Assembly: GCA_018398815.1 (NCBI GenBank)
Contig: JAFLJL010014247.1
Span: forward strand, 1 to 64,000
DNA length: 64,000 bases
Direction of reading: 5' to 3'
DNA from: Conus ventricosus
Lineage: Eukaryota > Mollusca > Gastropoda > Neogastropoda > Conidae
Shown: one piece after another, positions 10,831 to 23,660 of the stretch
How the letters are laid out: every line of letters starts with the position of its first letter
How positions within the stretch are numbered: the stretch's first letter is position 1
Position numbers and translations under genes: made by a program
Notes under the pieces: model-generated
What the model saw: the letters and a program-made list of their open reading frames with translations, nothing else
Told to the model about the DNA's origin: nothing
The model's database searches: none

Positions 10831-11890
10831 TTGTTCAATTTAAGGTGGACAGGAAAACCAAATATGATTAAAATTTATAACGATAAATGTTTGTTAGGTC
10901 GAGGACAAATTATTGTTTCTGCCACAACCCAGTCTGTCCACACTTCAATGAACTTTGTGGGTGTTTGTCTTAATGTTTAACTGCTCCACTAGTTTTTTTA
11001 TAGAATTTAATCTAATCAGTTATTGTTTTTTTCTTGCTCTCTGTCATACTTGTGCAGTAATAATAAAATCCTATTAGGTCCTAATTGTGTAAGATTAATC
11101 CAATTCAGTGCTGTAGATTGTTTGTATTTAGACTAATATTGATTTGTTGTTGTTGTTATGACCTTATATCCTCACCATTAGTGAAGAATGACAACAGTAA
11201 CTTTAAGACTGTCATAGTCTAAGTTTTGCCAGCTAATTAGAGAAATTCCTTTATTAAAGGACGTCACGAACGCCCACAAACCCCATCCCTTTCTCCTTAT
11301 CTGTTTAAGACAGATGTCTAAATATTATTGGGAACGGTCCCCCTAATTCATTTTGCGGCATGAACTGTTAATTTTGTTGAAAGCATCTTTTAAAACGACT
11401 TCTCTTCTGTGGAGGATGTACTGTTTTTTCCCATACGGCTTTATTTCAATCTCTTTCCTGAATATTGTCATATGGCAAATAAGTAATTAATGTTTGGGCC
11501 AGAGTTGAATGCTTTTCTGAAAATTTTTTGACGGCCCTTAAATATGTAAATGGGCTTATGAATTCAACTTTTTTTTGTCCATTCTGAAATAGGGTTATAT
11601 GTGCCATTTGAGGGTATGGTTTTCGAACTATTTTTATTCATACTGACCAAAATTATTTTCTTCTAGATTGCGCAGCTGTTCTTGTGGAAGGAATCTTTTT
11701 GTTGTCGCATCTCTTTTGCGCTTTATAATCACCATCTTTAGTGTACTTCAAAACATAACAATAGCGCCTATCTCACCATTCTGTTCACAAGTCCGGCAAC
11801 GTCATGCATGGTCTTTTAATTCTAAAGTTATACACCGTTCAGCGCGCTATTGTAACTCCTGGTTCTTCTGGCCTCGCGACATTATTTTTT
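10830..11890. other. Left flank or edge of the Polinton, no gene recognised
   Basis: A/T-rich with short open frames on both strands. A minus frame near 11460-11600 is fairly open (QMAHITLFQNGQKKVEF) but I do not recognise it. No terminal repeat could be identified. Confidence 0.4.
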
Positions 11891-11899
11891 AGTAAAGCA

Positions 11900-12780
11900 T
11901 TATTTTATTGCCAAAACAATGTGCAGGTTATCCACATTTTACAAACTTTCACGGGTGTCTGTGATCTTTATATTAAATGATCCGACCACTCCCACAACTA
12001 ATCCTCTTTAGACTGTAATTAGGGAAATTGTATAATTTCATATAATGCGCAATATGCTAGCTTTCCCTGATGGAAGAGCTCTTAAAAAGTTGAGGGCCTT
12101 ACGTCATATAAGCTTTTCTTCAGTGCTCAGCTCATCCAATGGAAAATTGAGTAATGGAAAGGTATATGGCCTGTTCGAGGGAACGTTCTCCCTCATAAGT
12201 AGTTTTGGTTGAGTGATAACTCTAAATCTATATTTGTTAGCTGTAAAGACCTAACATTTTAGCTAGCTCTTATCAAAATAGTAATCCTCCTTCCTTCTTC
12301 AATAGGCTTGAATGTGAACATGGTTTTTTTAGATTCTGCATTGTTAGTTTGAGTGTAATGGCAAAGTTACTCATTGCTTCTTTTAGGAGCGCAAAACCGT
12401 ATTAACCTATAAGGTTTTGTTATATCGCGAACTTTGTTCCCTGTTTTCGTCACTTTTAGAACTTATTCTATTCTCTCTTGGCTTCGCCTATATTATAACC
12501 TTACGACTTTGTAGTAGAATTTTCATGATGTGCAACAATTTTGGCTCCGCATTCGTTATCAATTTGCAGGTTCTAAAACGATGGACGGTCTTGGGTTGTT
12601 ATTGTTACAAAATTTTTTTGATACGAAATAAAATTGAGTCTTCCAAAGTACTGATGCAAAATATTCTGTTGGGGCCCGCAATACATCTGAAAAATATAGA
12701 ACTGATACTCTTGACACTTGCTTGTGCCCTGACTGCCTCTTTTCATAAAATGGTGAGTACTCATTGAAGAGCTATCTTAC
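11900..12780 (-). pseudogene. Uncertain Polinton structural-type protein (broken)
   Basis: On minus, a charged segment rich in Ser/Asn/Lys is followed near 12320-12400 by a block of alternating hydrophobic residues, then FKPIEEGRRITI. This loosely recalls the C-terminal half of a Polinton minor capsid (penton-like) protein. The plus-strand open frame at 12417-12767 is the complement of this stretch and has no convincing similarity. Frameshifts are frequent. I offer this as a hint only. Confidence 0.25.
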
Positions 12781-12789
12781 CCCACTAAT

Positions 12790-13640
12790 TGAAAACGACA
12801 CATCAAGAAGCGTGGTTTAGTCATCCGTTGCACAGGTTTATCAGAACCTGTTAACTTTGCTGTGTTTTGCGCATCAACTGGGTGTGGAGTGGCGTATGCT
12901 GATCTTTTAAATCACCTTGATCTTTTGAGTTGAGGTCAGTGTACGATTTCATTTTACTATACACCTTCAGAAGTATTTTGACTGAACTGCGAGCGCCATG
13001 GCCAAATGACAAACATTTAATACATTAGCTAACATAATAGACTTGAAGGCTTTGTAAGGTTTGTAACGAATTCTATATTTAAAATTCAGACTGCTTTAGA
13101 CAAAAGTTGGATTCATAATCATGGCCTAGGCGACCCTTTATTTTCGCGGGCGCAGCACAGAAAGTATAACTTTGTCTGGCATCCTCCTTTTCAAAATTTC
13201 TTTTTTGGCACAACGGTTGAGCACGGGTCCCCTAAGCAAGAGCATAAAACAAGCATGTGACAGCATTTATCTTAGGACAATTTATGGGCCTACTAGAGCG
13301 GGGACATAGACGATAATATATACGACTTTTTCGCACATTACGTTGGTGTTTGCTTGGTTCAACAAGCACAGGCAAGATCAAGCATTAAACTGTTCCTTTA
13401 CTGGGGGGTGACTTTGACGACGAGAAAATACACAATACTTAGCATAATTTTGAGGATCGCCATTAATTCTACAGTTTGATTTTTCCTTCGAGGTATTTCC
13501 AAAGGTACCAACATGTTTTCACATTACGCAAGATCGAATGTTTGACTTTGGCTTTGGCACTTGGTTTATTCATGTGCTGCTTCTGACTCAGATCTACAGG
13601 GTAGGAATAATAATCATTCTATTATAATGAATTTCTTTGA
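12790..13640. other. Polinton interior, no gene recognised
   Basis: Both strands were read in all frames. Neither the Walker motifs of a packaging ATPase nor protease residues could be seen. Decayed coding sequence is likely given the context. Confidence 0.4.
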
Positions 13641-13649
13641 GCAGGGCAA

Positions 13650-14900
13650 TGAACAGAAGGTTGGAAAAACGACATAATAATTCTGAGCAGTAATATTACA
13701 AACAATTAAATGCTCACCCAGATTAAGTCCATCTCAATCCACGATGTTTCAAACCCCAAAAAGTTCAATTGAAGGACTCAGCAATAGCTCGCGGGGACTC
13801 TAGTTCGCGTGACCATTGAATATGAAAAGAACAGCGCTGGATTCTTGGATTAAATGGCCTAGGAATACTTGGGTCTTTTTCTTAATAAAATTAACCCAAC
13901 TATTAAGAGATACTATTGTCCATTAGTGCTCGGCCATTAAGCCAATACTTTTCTTGCAGGTGACATTAAGCCAGTGACAAACTCCCCATTATTCCTGGTA
14001 ATGGTCTATAGCTATACAGCTAATTTTTTTATAAATGCATATGTTCAAGCTGATGTTTTTACCCTGGATTTATCAGGGCGCGGAGGCGTGGGTTGGAGGG
14101 TACTGAAACGTTGGCTTACCGCGCTGTATTAAAGCCTCAAACACCAATGTACTTATTTGCAAAATTCCTAAGGCAGTTATTACGCTTGCATAACGGATCC
14201 TTGCTCTCTATACAGTGTTCGTATTCGTTCTGCTAGTGTCGTGTCTTCTTATAAAATTTTGTCGATTGTTTCTCTTATTCTATTCACTGGAGTTCTAATT
14301 GGGTCCCGGGTAGTAGTCCGTCAATTTCTAGTTCTTGCTGATCTTTCTGTTCTAAGATCTTTTAGTCTTTGCTTATTCTTTCTTGAAGTTCATTGCACTA
14401 AGGTTTGGCGTAATTCGGCCTCAACGAGTTTTTATTTTTCTCTTTTTTTTTGCTCATCTAGTTCACCTAGTTTGCTATATTGTGTGTTAATTCGCCTCTA
14501 ATGGTTATTAAAGATCACGATCAAGGGCCGCTAGTTCTCGAATGGGTTTAGCGGGGAGGCGGTGTTATAGTCTTTAAAGCTTGTTTCTTCTGAAAAACTG
14601 GTTTCTGCTTGCTATGGCATTTATTATTTCATCTGCTGATTGAGTTAATTCTTTAAGTTCTCCATGGTTTTGTATTATTTTGGTTAGCTGTTGGGAGGTC
14701 TTGTAGTGTGTTTTGAAGTTAGTAACTGCCTCCCTATCTAGTTTGGTCTAGCAAATGCCAAGGCGATTTTGTTATTTCACAAGTGAGTCTTTGTATAATT
14801 TGTACTCATGGATAATAACTTTGATGGGTCTGGTTTAGTTGTAAGCCGAACGTTTTTCTGATCGCGCCCCTTCATACAATGGACCATCTTCTAATTAAAA
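13650..14900 (-). pseudogene. Coiled-coil protein with hydrophobic tail, Polinton-associated (broken)
   Basis: Read on minus, the first two thirds (about 14250-14900) is rich in Lys, Glu, Gln and Leu with heptad-like spacing, as in a coiled coil. It leads to a conserved-looking LAERIRTLYREQGSVM (about 14165-14235). A hydrophobic segment (TALG..ISTLVF), a Pro-rich hinge, and two more weakly conserved hydrophobic blocks down to about 13780 follow. Proteins with this build recur next to Polinton genes in invertebrate genomes, as far as I recall; their function is unknown to me. Stops interrupt several places. Confidence 0.45.
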
Positions 14901-15249
14901 TCTTTTGGTGGTCTATAAATTCGGGAGTTCTCTGACCTAAAATTTTTGTTAAATGCTCCGACCGTTTAACTTTCTGTTTTATTCACGTAGCATTGAGTGC
15001 GTATGAGCGATGCGTTGTCAAAGGGATCATTTCACTCATGTTGTGCCAGGATCAAAAACTCATAATCTTCTTCGCTTAATTCCTGCCATGTTTTTAAATA
15101 ATTACTTTTTATTTTGTTTATAAAAAAAAATGGAACTAAGATTTGGCTCGATTCTTGGCCCGTTTAGAAAGCTGAAAGAACCACTTGGCGTGCAGGGGAA
15201 TTAATACGAATATTACTGTTCCTCAAATAATCCATCTACTATTGTGAGA

Positions 15250-16410
15250 CAAATTTCTTATGGTTAGATTTCCAGACCCTAAGGTTCGGATGTTTGATCG
15301 TGCCAGGCTCTGCACGGCTTACTTTTAAAATTGAACTAGCTTCAACAAATCAGACCAAACCAGAACAGTTGTCCAGATTTGGGACGGGCATCGTTATGAA
15401 AATTTCTGTTAAAACTTGGGAGGGGCATGAAGTATTTTCTTTTAAACAATGCGACATATTTTTACGATTTCTGATCTATGGCTAACCGCGAATGATAAGG
15501 GAAGATCTTGCGTTTAAAGAATCGGCAATGAAGAGCACTAAATCTTAGAATAGGCGCCGAACTCGCCTCAGGTGTAAAAGCAGCAAAAAGGCTTTAGCTG
15601 CAATGTTATGGTATGGTTATCGCTGTTCAATTCCTAGATTTTGATGTTGTTAAAAGCGCATGCCCCATACTTTCAAGGGCATTAAAAGACAGATTGTCAT
15701 ATGAACTAACTTTTAATGATTACAAACGTGTTATCAAATCAACAGGACACGAAGCAAAGTCAGCATTTTGACATTCGTTAGAGTTTGTAGTAGTTAGCAC
15801 CTGATTTAGCCAAAGCTGATTGGGAATCTATATAAGTACCAAACTCATATATATTACGAGAACGTGCGTCATCATACAACATATCCTAGAAGCAGGGCAG
15901 AAACTATATGGAATTTTTGTTTTAGCGTATCCGCAGATCGCTTAAAGGTGTTTTTTTGCCTGTGTTGAAGATGATGAACCATTCAAAAAGAGGAAGTGAA
16001 AAGTTTTTTAATCCAAAAATTACGAAAGTACATTGTTCGATTGAGGGCAGTCCTAAACAAATCTTTCGCTCAGCGGACTAGAATAATCATCATTTTGACG
16101 AATATGAAAATTGTGTGGGGTGGGAGGGGTTAGTAGTCAAACAGCTGACTGCGGGCTAAAGATCTTACAACTTCACAGTGTAAGACTTGATGATTATTTA
16201 ACAACAAAATACGGTTTATGGATTGGGGGTATTGACCTAAGGCAACGGAGTTTATCAGGTACATGGATCGGGGGAACGTGAGGACGATAATAAAACATTC
16301 AAATTGATAAAGAAGAAGAAGCTGTATAAACCGTCTTAATGTTACATTTGTTTTTAATATATTGATGCGCAGCTGATATTGAGGGAGCAGCATAAAGATT
16401 GTACTATACT
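15250..16410 (+). pseudogene. Polinton capsid-type structural protein (broken)
   Basis: A run of blocks on plus, in shifting frames, follows a protein family that I associate with Polintons of molluscs and other invertebrates, probably the major capsid protein. The first is VPGSARLTFKIEL (15297-15335), then a GHEVF..CDIF block (15424-15460) and DLWL near 15470. LKDRLSYELTFNDY is at about 15684-15725. Near 15930-16050 come VEDDEPFKK and then an ITKVHCSIEG block. The C-terminal GLWI, a damaged GSGR and DAQL are at about 16215-16390. The expected size of about 380 residues fits. Several stops make it non-functional. Assignment to the capsid rather than another structural protein is inference. 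Confidence 0.65.
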
Positions 16411-16429
16411 AAAGTATTTTTCATTTTAT

Positions 16430-17070
16430 AAATAGATGTCGTGTTAGGTTTATCAAATGTGCCTTACCAGAGCCGCCAAAAGAAGGGATAGCAGGCAATC
16501 TGCTGTTATAGAAGAATCCCCTGAAAGTAAAACCTAAGATTAACAAACATTACACAAAAGGCACAAAAAACTAGAGCAGTCTTTCATAAATTACAAGCAT
16601 AATCCTAACGAAGGTATTTTCTGGCTGCCTTTAATGCTGTAAATATGTCTATCTGGAGTCATCGACTATAAGGTGCTGCATCTGCAGAGCATCGAGTGTT
16701 GGTCTCTTAGCAACAGGCGTTGGTGCACCCGCCACGCTTTACCTCTAGGCGGTTTGTCTTGAGATCTTGGCTGTTTCATTAGCTGTTGGTGCTGCTGGCA
16801 AAAATTAAAAACTAAACTCCCAAAGCACACTGCTATGGTTCAACTAATACGGCTAAACTTAGTTCGTTTTTTAAAATGACAATAAATAAAGCAGCTAGCT
16901 GACTCAAACCATCACGGATGATGAATTTAATCGTTTACGGGCCGATTTTGTTTGACTACAAAAGACAAAGTTTGATCTTCAAAGAAAGGCAAAGACAAGT
17001 TTTTCTAAACAGCCAGGATCGCCGAGCAGATAAAAAAGGATTGCTTAAAAAAAGTAAACGAACATTATAC
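16430..17070 (+). pseudogene. Small conserved Gly/Ala-rich hydrophobic protein (broken)
   Basis: Downstream of the capsid-type gene, the plus translation gives SSVGLLATGVGAPAT (about 16695-16740). A Lys-rich KHTAMVQL segment (about 16825-16850) and ITDDEFNRLRADF (about 16910-16950) with a basic tail follow. The order of Gly/Ala membrane-like segment, helix and a T/S-D-x-E-F block is one I have seen in small proteins beside invertebrate Polinton-type elements. Role unknown; possibly a membrane or virion protein. Frameshifted. Confidence 0.45.
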
Positions 17071-20000
17071 TCTGTTCTAATCAGCTCACATTGACAATGC
17101 CAACGGGCCGATTTATTCTTTTGTTTATGAGTCCAAGACGCAAAAGTCCGTTGATGTTGGTTCTGATTAAGTATTTTTTTTTAATTTAAAATAATATTTT
17201 GAGGTTAGAAAAGAGACTCAAAGACTAAGTTATAGGAAGGACAAGACGAATTTTTGTTGCAATGCAAGACAATTTGTCAGAGCACTGAATGATATTGATT
17301 TAGACGTAATTGATTCCAGCACAGCGTACGGGCAAGTGTTGGTCATGCTATTTCTCTGTTTTCCAAGTAAAACTAACAATAGACCCGCAGTTAAGTAAAG
17401 TTTAGTGTTTTTTTAATTGTAATTGACTATGTATACAATAAATGAAGAAAATCTAGAAGTTGGGTTCTCAACCTAAACAGCCGATATTCTTTACTCTAAT
17501 GCTTACGTTGGTTGGGCAGACGAACTGCTTGCACTGTTTGGTACGCTGCTGCTGAAGAGCCAAAATGAGAGGCTCTGGTTGGGGTCAGAGGCGAATTGTT
17601 TAGAGACTCAGCTTAAAAAAGTATTCGTATGCACGATGGTTGGCAAGTCTCACATTCACTACTCCAGCATTATTCGCAAAAAAAAGCGTTCTAAACATAT
17701 AGAATCCAGACTACAAATGTTTTTTGTGGTGTGATCTGAAAGTGCTGCATTACGCCCGCAATAAACGCTGAAGAGTGTCTAAACTATGCCCTCCTACATC
17801 AATTATCCTTACTTTAGTGGATAGCCTTTCCCGTTAGCGTGGATTCCATTGATCTGTTTGAAAACAAAACAATCCCTTTAATGTTAATGTCTAAAACATG
17901 GGATGAGGGAAACAGATTTTGGTGCCAATTAAAGGTCCAAGATACAGTCCTAACGATTGGCAGCAGACAAAAAATCTTGTTGGTTTAATACTAATGTTTT
18001 CACAGCCGGGGCTGCCACATTACACATTGTACGAACTATGCGTTAAACTAATGCAGCATTACTTCAAAAGAATGGGCACAAACAAGAATTTTTGCAGAAA
18101 ATGTTTAACAAGAATGCCATCTGTTCAAGCCGCAAGGAAAAATACGAAAAAATTGTATCGGCCCGTGAGGTGACTGTATTACAGAACTATTTACGACCCA
18201 AGAAGGCAGTTAAGTTAGTTTTTAAGGAACTGGAAACGGATGCAAATTATCCATAGTAGGTTTAGCAGACTTTGAGTCGCTTTTGTTCCTTTATGAGGGG
18301 CCAGCGCCACAAACTTCGAATAATAACAGGTCTTATGAGTAATCCATCAGATTTGTTCATTTGCCTTCATTTATTGTTAGGTCGGATGGCGCTTCATTCA
18401 GCCACCAGAATTATATAGCAGGACCAGTGTGCTGCAGAAAACTTTCTTTAAAACGCATGCATCAAGTGCGTTATGGACTGTTCTAATAATCTGAATTTAT
18501 ATGAATATAATGACTCCTGAAGATCAACAGCAGTATGACTCAGCCACGCATTTCGTTGGATTTGCGGTTTAGAGCTAACGCCCAAAGAGTGTAAAAACCC
18601 ACAGTAAGAGACCTGATCACATTAGTGGGAAGTTTAGTGGAGCGGGCGCATAACAAGTGCAATCTTCAAACTAAAGTTTGAACCAAAGACATGCGAAGCT
18701 GCCAATCTTCTTTATAATTGCGAGGTTCGACTTCTCTTATATTTGCCATGCAGTAACCAGCGCCTTCTGGTCAGCATGCATTGCACAGTCTTCAGGAAAA
18801 GGACAGGTGTTTCACTTTAATAATTGTCTTTCTACCGACTCTATGCAACACATAGATGGGCCTCATTAGAGGCAATGGCTATGTCCTTAACGTCCTGCCC
18901 AATAACGGAAAAAAATATTTTGACTCAACTCTTGTTAGAATGGGTGTTTACCGTATGAATACATGAACAGTTTGGGAAAGGTTTTGACGAAGATTCACTT
19001 CCGCCTAAAGCGCGTCTTCTTTTTTAGCTTAGAGGAATGGTACTGCACGACTCGATTAACCAGCATGCTCAAGATGCTTGGCTATGTTATATTGTAATAC
19101 GCATGGAGAATATCATGACGCCTATTTTGGGTGATACATGTTTGTTGGCGGACGTTCTTTGAAAATTTTTAGGAAGACTTGCTTGAAACATTATAGCCAT
19201 GGATCCCGCGCACATTACATTTCTGCGCCGGGTATGAGTTGGGATGCTTTCTTAAAGGTTTACGGAGTACAATTGATTTATTGTGTCTGACCTTCCAATG
19301 ATACAGATGTTTGAAAAACGGATTGCGTGGAGAATTAGTATGGCGTCGCTTCATTACTGTTAAAGCAAACAACAAATACTTGGATATTATGATCCGAGTT
19401 AAAGGTCTAAACTATCTTATGTATTTAGATGCAAACAATCTGTATGGTTGGGCAATGGAGCAATCGTTCCATTACGCAACTTTAAAATGTACACATTGTA
19501 CGAAATAATATTCAAAAAGGCATTTAAAGTGCGAACTTCTATTGAACAGTTTAACGCCTGATCAACAGGTGGTTTTATTCTAGAGTTGACTAAGAATATC
19601 CTCATGAACCTCCTTGACCTGCCATAATGACTATCCATTAGCTGCTGGAAGTCTAAGATGGTCCCAAGAGAGCCGCCTAATCTTGTTGCCAAATCTTCGT
19701 GGCAAAAAAAATTATGTCTGTCATGACGACTTCTACATTTTTTTTTAAGACATGGGCTGAAGTGGACAGCAGTTCATGGCATAATTGCTTCTTGATCAAG
19801 AACGTTCATGAAACACATACATCAATGAAGAACACTGATTCAGAACCAAACATCCACATGATGCTTCAGAAAAGACTTTTTCACGCTGATGAACAACAGC
19901 TGTTTTGGGATAGACTATGGAGAATCCGCACAAGCGTAAAGATGTAGTTTGTCACCTAAGAGATCGTAAAGCAATTAAGCTAACTTCAATAACCTAATTA

Positions 20001-20740
20001 TCAGGATCTTTAGATAGATTCATGATCACTTTTTGGCATAATGATGAAAAAAAAGAAAATGTCAAATTGGACAAAAACCTGTTTTTATCGGGTTTCTGTT
20101 TCTAAGAATTATCAAAGCTTTTTTTTTTTTTTTTTTTTTTTTGGGAATGTTTAGAATTTCTTTATGACTACTTTAAAGCCCTCGTATCCTGAGTCAGAGT
20201 ACTTTACACAGATACAGATTGTTTTTGTTATAGAATTTTCCTATGAAGACATCTATTAAAGACATGGGAAATCGAAGTGGTAAAGGTAGCGAGTGGATGG
20301 TACGTCACGTCCGATTACCCCTAAAGATTCGCCTTTGCATCAGTTTACGATAACAAAAAGGTTTTAGGGAAAAGATGAAGGATGAATTATCTGGAATGGT
20401 AATCAAGGAGTATGTGGGGTTTAAGGTCAAAATTGTACAGTATTTCGAGCCAGTTTTTGAGCCAGGAGAAAAGCATAGAAAGCAAGGGAATATTCTCGCA
20501 GCGCTTGGCAGTCAAACTTTCACATGACAACTACTAAGAAGCATTGTTTTGGCAATAAGAATTTTCTTGATGACACGTTAAAACTGCGATCTATTATACA
20601 TGAGACCAACACAAACGTTTTGTAACAAAAGGTCATTAGTATAGAACAAACACAAAACGGGTGTTTGTTAATCAGAGTTTTCATATGCAATCGAGCAACT
20701 GGCGAACCGCATATAAACAGGGGGTGTTATATTTTTCATC
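17070..20740 (+). pseudogene. POLB: Protein-primed DNA polymerase B of a Polinton (broken)
   Basis: This is the best-supported gene of the element. In order on plus: an N-terminal region (from about 17220); a Cys-rich FCRKCL block (18087-18107); the exonuclease-type ADFES block (about 18265-18280); an HNH-like DH.HISGKFSGAAHNKCNL block (about 18610-18667). The polymerase motif A region LDANNLYGWAM, with its catalytic Asp, is at 19425-19457. Motif C keeps Asp-Thr-Asp at about 20204-20215. The C-terminal KVLGK, MKDELSGMV and IKEYVGF blocks are at 20358-20425. The enzyme copies the element from a protein primer. At least ten stops or frameshifts and a damaged motif B make it a pseudogene. Confidence 0.93.
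20110..20141. repeat. Long T run inside the polymerase relic
   Basis: A run of about 24 T interrupts the polymerase frame in the region where motif B and its linker should be. It could be a true expansion, a short retro-insertion tail or a read error. Confidence 0.7.
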
Positions 20741-21039
20741 AACTTTTGTTATAAGATAATCAAGCTTCATCCCAATTCATTTTAAATTCTTTTCTCATGT
20801 TTGCTTGACGAGTTAGAATTTTTTTTTTTTTATTATTTCAAGTATTCTTTTCCCAATATGGGGGGTTTGTGTTGAAGGTGATCTGGATGATTTAGCATGC
20901 ATTGATTAATCCCGAAAATGTTTCTTAATAGCATTACACGATGAAATGATTCCCGTTTCATTTTCAAGAGTCTCTTCCTTTAACATTTGTTTTGTGCGCT
21001 TCTTCTGAGCTTCCATTTTTAAACTCAAATATATTTACG

Positions 21040-22030
21040 TAAATTAATTTAAGCGGAACTGTGCTCTGGTGGGATTATCTGCAGTTTTTCCTTCACAAAA
21101 GATCTTGGAGGAGCTGGTCTGTTTTGTTTGGTGTTCAGTTTCTCGTAAATATACACGGGAGGATTCATCTTTACAATTCTTTTATTTCATATGATCAACA
21201 CTCTCAAACTGGATTGTTGCCTGAGCGAGTGTCCCTTCTGCTTCCCGGGTAAAGTAAAGGTACCTTACCTTTCTATCAAATGGTAAGAGTTTGCAGGATG
21301 ATGACTTCCTTCACAAATTTATTGTTTTTCTTTTGTTTGCTTTGTTCTGGTTATAGCCCTTTAAATTCTTCAGTATGCATGCGCGCAAAAAACTGCGGGC
21401 AGTATTCTATACCCTTTCTGTCGTTGGCGATGAATTGTCAATCAGCTCTCTGTGATACTGGTAGGAGAAAAGTCTTTCGGCTAACTGTTTGTTAAATGTT
21501 TTCGACTAAAGCCTGTGTTCTATGAACCTCCTGGAATGCCTCTTTTAATGGTAATCTATGTTTCATCAATAATTGTATTCACTTGGCCTTTAAATTCTTT
21601 TCCAGTTCAACTTGAATCATCTGAGGGGAAAGTTAGGGGGCCTCGTTGGATATATCAGTTGTATTGCGAAAGCAACAGCAGAAAGCACTCTTTTGTGTTT
21701 ATGGTTCCGCAATCTGTATTTCTTGAAGCTATGTCTATGACTGTAAGTGCGTACTTAAAATCTTTATCGTCTAATCCTATCAGAGGGTAATATAGAAGGT
21801 TGCCATTGATGGGTTGTCGTTGGGAGTTGCGTTCACTAATGATGCCGGTCTCTGGTATTCGTCTAGGGGCAGGTATGTAATAAATTTGACCAAAATCGCT
21901 TGTTTTGATAAACCTTTCTTTTGCTGTTGTTCACTGACTACTAAAGTGATTGCTTAGCTTTTAGTATTGCTGTGATTACCTCCATTATCCTTTGGGCGAA
22001 TAATTGATTTGCTTCATTTTTTTATTCAGC
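21040..22030 (-). pseudogene. INT: Polinton retroviral-type integrase (broken)
   Basis: On minus, the first Asp of the RVE core lies in YALTVIDIAS (21724-21754). A damaged GPLTFPSDDSS block follows (about 21610-21655), where the second Asp stands. QLAERLFSYQY (about 21458-21490) matches the stretch just after the catalytic Glu. A C-terminal VRYLY..GEAEG block lies near 21225-21275. The end reads RSFVKEKLQIIPPE (about 21060-21105), the typical tail of Polinton integrases. The N-terminal part above 21850 is weak. The enzyme inserts the linear element. It points toward the polymerase gene. Stops and shifts interrupt it. Confidence 0.9.
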
Positions 22031-22269
22031 CAATATTAGGTGCCAACAAAATTCAACGACGGTCATACCAACGACTTTTAAACCCGATTTTCTTGCATCT
22101 TTTGTTTTTCTGTGGTTGATTAAAAAGTCTCCTGAATTGTGGCGGGGGGCAATGTTACTGGACCGGTTTGCCTGTTTACTAGATAATATTGTGTTTATTG
22201 CTTGATCAACATTGTTAAATAGCTAAGCTGCTTGCCCTGTTTTTTCAGTGTGTCATTATTAAAAATTGA

Positions 22270-22670
22270 CTGCTCATGTCTCTGCTTTTAATAGGCGTCT
22301 TGATGCAGTCTGCTGTTCTCCATAGCTTTGTTATGTCCTTTTATCTCGCCGTCAATCCCGAGTTTACTAAATGCAAAATTACTTCCGCTAAAAGCAAGGC
22401 ATTAACCACAGCGCCACAATCATCCATTACGAGTGAAGCCATTTTTTATAATGTATTTTGTTCTTACATATTTATATTGTCTGGAATTATTCCTTGCTTA
22501 TCTAGAAAATCTTTCGTGGCAACCGAAGCTGCAATGTTAGCAATAGCTTGCTGATCCTCAAAGTCTTGTTTGCCAAGATCTGCTAGGTTTATTTCTAACA
22601 TGCTTTACAAGCATTGAGTATCTACACTTTGATCCACCTATACAGCAGATTGGTATACTAAGGTTAGCAA
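22270..22670 (-). pseudogene. Unrecognised Polinton-region protein
   Basis: A fairly open minus frame (about 22276-22620) starts near NLADLGKQDFEDQQ and continues with IANIAASVATKDFLDKQ, then MASLVMDDCGAVVNALLLAEV. The composition is that of a soluble helical protein. I do not recognise it. Upstream of the integrase it may be an early gene of the element. Confidence 0.35.
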
Positions 22671-22734
22671 CAGTTTTTTCGGTTGCTCATTTTTAGAAAA
22701 TAAAATAAATTATAATTATTAAAAAAACATGAAA

Positions 22735-23660
22735 CAGTGATGATCGCCTACAGCTACAGGCAGCTAAACTTCCTGGAACTTATGAATGACCAAGCTGATG
22801 ACAAGTATTATGCCAAAAAGGAGTTGGCTGTATTCTTTGGCTGCTTGTGGAAAAAAACAAAAACAGTTCCTCGGAACTGAATTCAGCTTGACCAAAAAAA
22901 ATCAACAGATGTCGCCGCAAAGACATTTTAAAGTATCATAACAGGTATGAAGCGAGCTGGGGGGTCTAGAATGGTGAAATGCGTGGGGGCAAACGGTTTC
23001 TTAGTTTGTACAATAAACTAGTCAGTAGATTGGCTCCCATTGATTCTGAACAAGATCTTAGTATGAATTTAACGCAAGTCCAGTTTTAACAAAGTTGTAG
23101 AGTCTCTAGGCGGTGATTTATACAATAGATTTGGAACATTGTTATCGCCATTAATAATGGGATTAATAAATTTTATTATATCGATTTTTTTTCCTCAAAA
23201 TTGAACGAGCTGGAAAAATCATCAGAACCAGAAAAATGAATCAGGTGGAGAAAGTGACCAAGCCAGAAATCATCAGAAAACGCTGAATCAGTGGAGACCA
23301 GTTAAAAATCCGGGGTGTTGAAGCAGGAATAAAATTAGCAGAGTGGAACAGGGACAAAAAAATTATTGTTACAGCATCATGAAAACATAAAAACCGGGGG
23401 ACCGCCAGCGCAGAACAAGTTGGTTCAATGACGCTATAAAAAACTCCTTGCGATACAAGACCTACTGCACAAGTCTTCATGAGAATATGAACTTATAACT
23501 GTTGCCTATTTGGCCGCCAATTGCTGCTGTTGGGGGCGGTTATTATGGTTATAAAATATATAACAATGCAACAGAAACGATAAGCTATCAAAAAAATCTG
23601 AGCCACTAAATGCAGAAAAAGACACCAGCACGCCAAAACCACCAATAACAAGCATTATTT
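22735..23660 (+). pseudogene. Unrecognised plus-strand coding traces at the Polinton right side
   Basis: Plus-strand pieces read as plausible protein: IAYSYRQLNFLELMND with ADDKYYAKKEL (22742-22830), then MRGGKRFLSLYNKLVS (22981-23028). SLGGDLYNRFGTLLSPLIMG is near 23105-23165, followed by a hydrophobic stretch and a Gly-rich AAVGGGYYGYK near 23525-23560. They look like small structural or membrane proteins, but I cannot name a family. Stops separate the pieces. Confidence 0.35.

Noticed and set aside
12417..12767. Plus-strand frame of 116 codons
   Set aside because: Hydrophobic, Leu/Ile/Cys-rich composition of A/T-rich DNA with no family resemblance; the minus strand is slightly more protein-like.
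14241..14501. Plus-strand Ser/Leu-rich frame of 86 codons
   Set aside because: It is the complement of the minus-strand coiled-coil protein of the Polinton.
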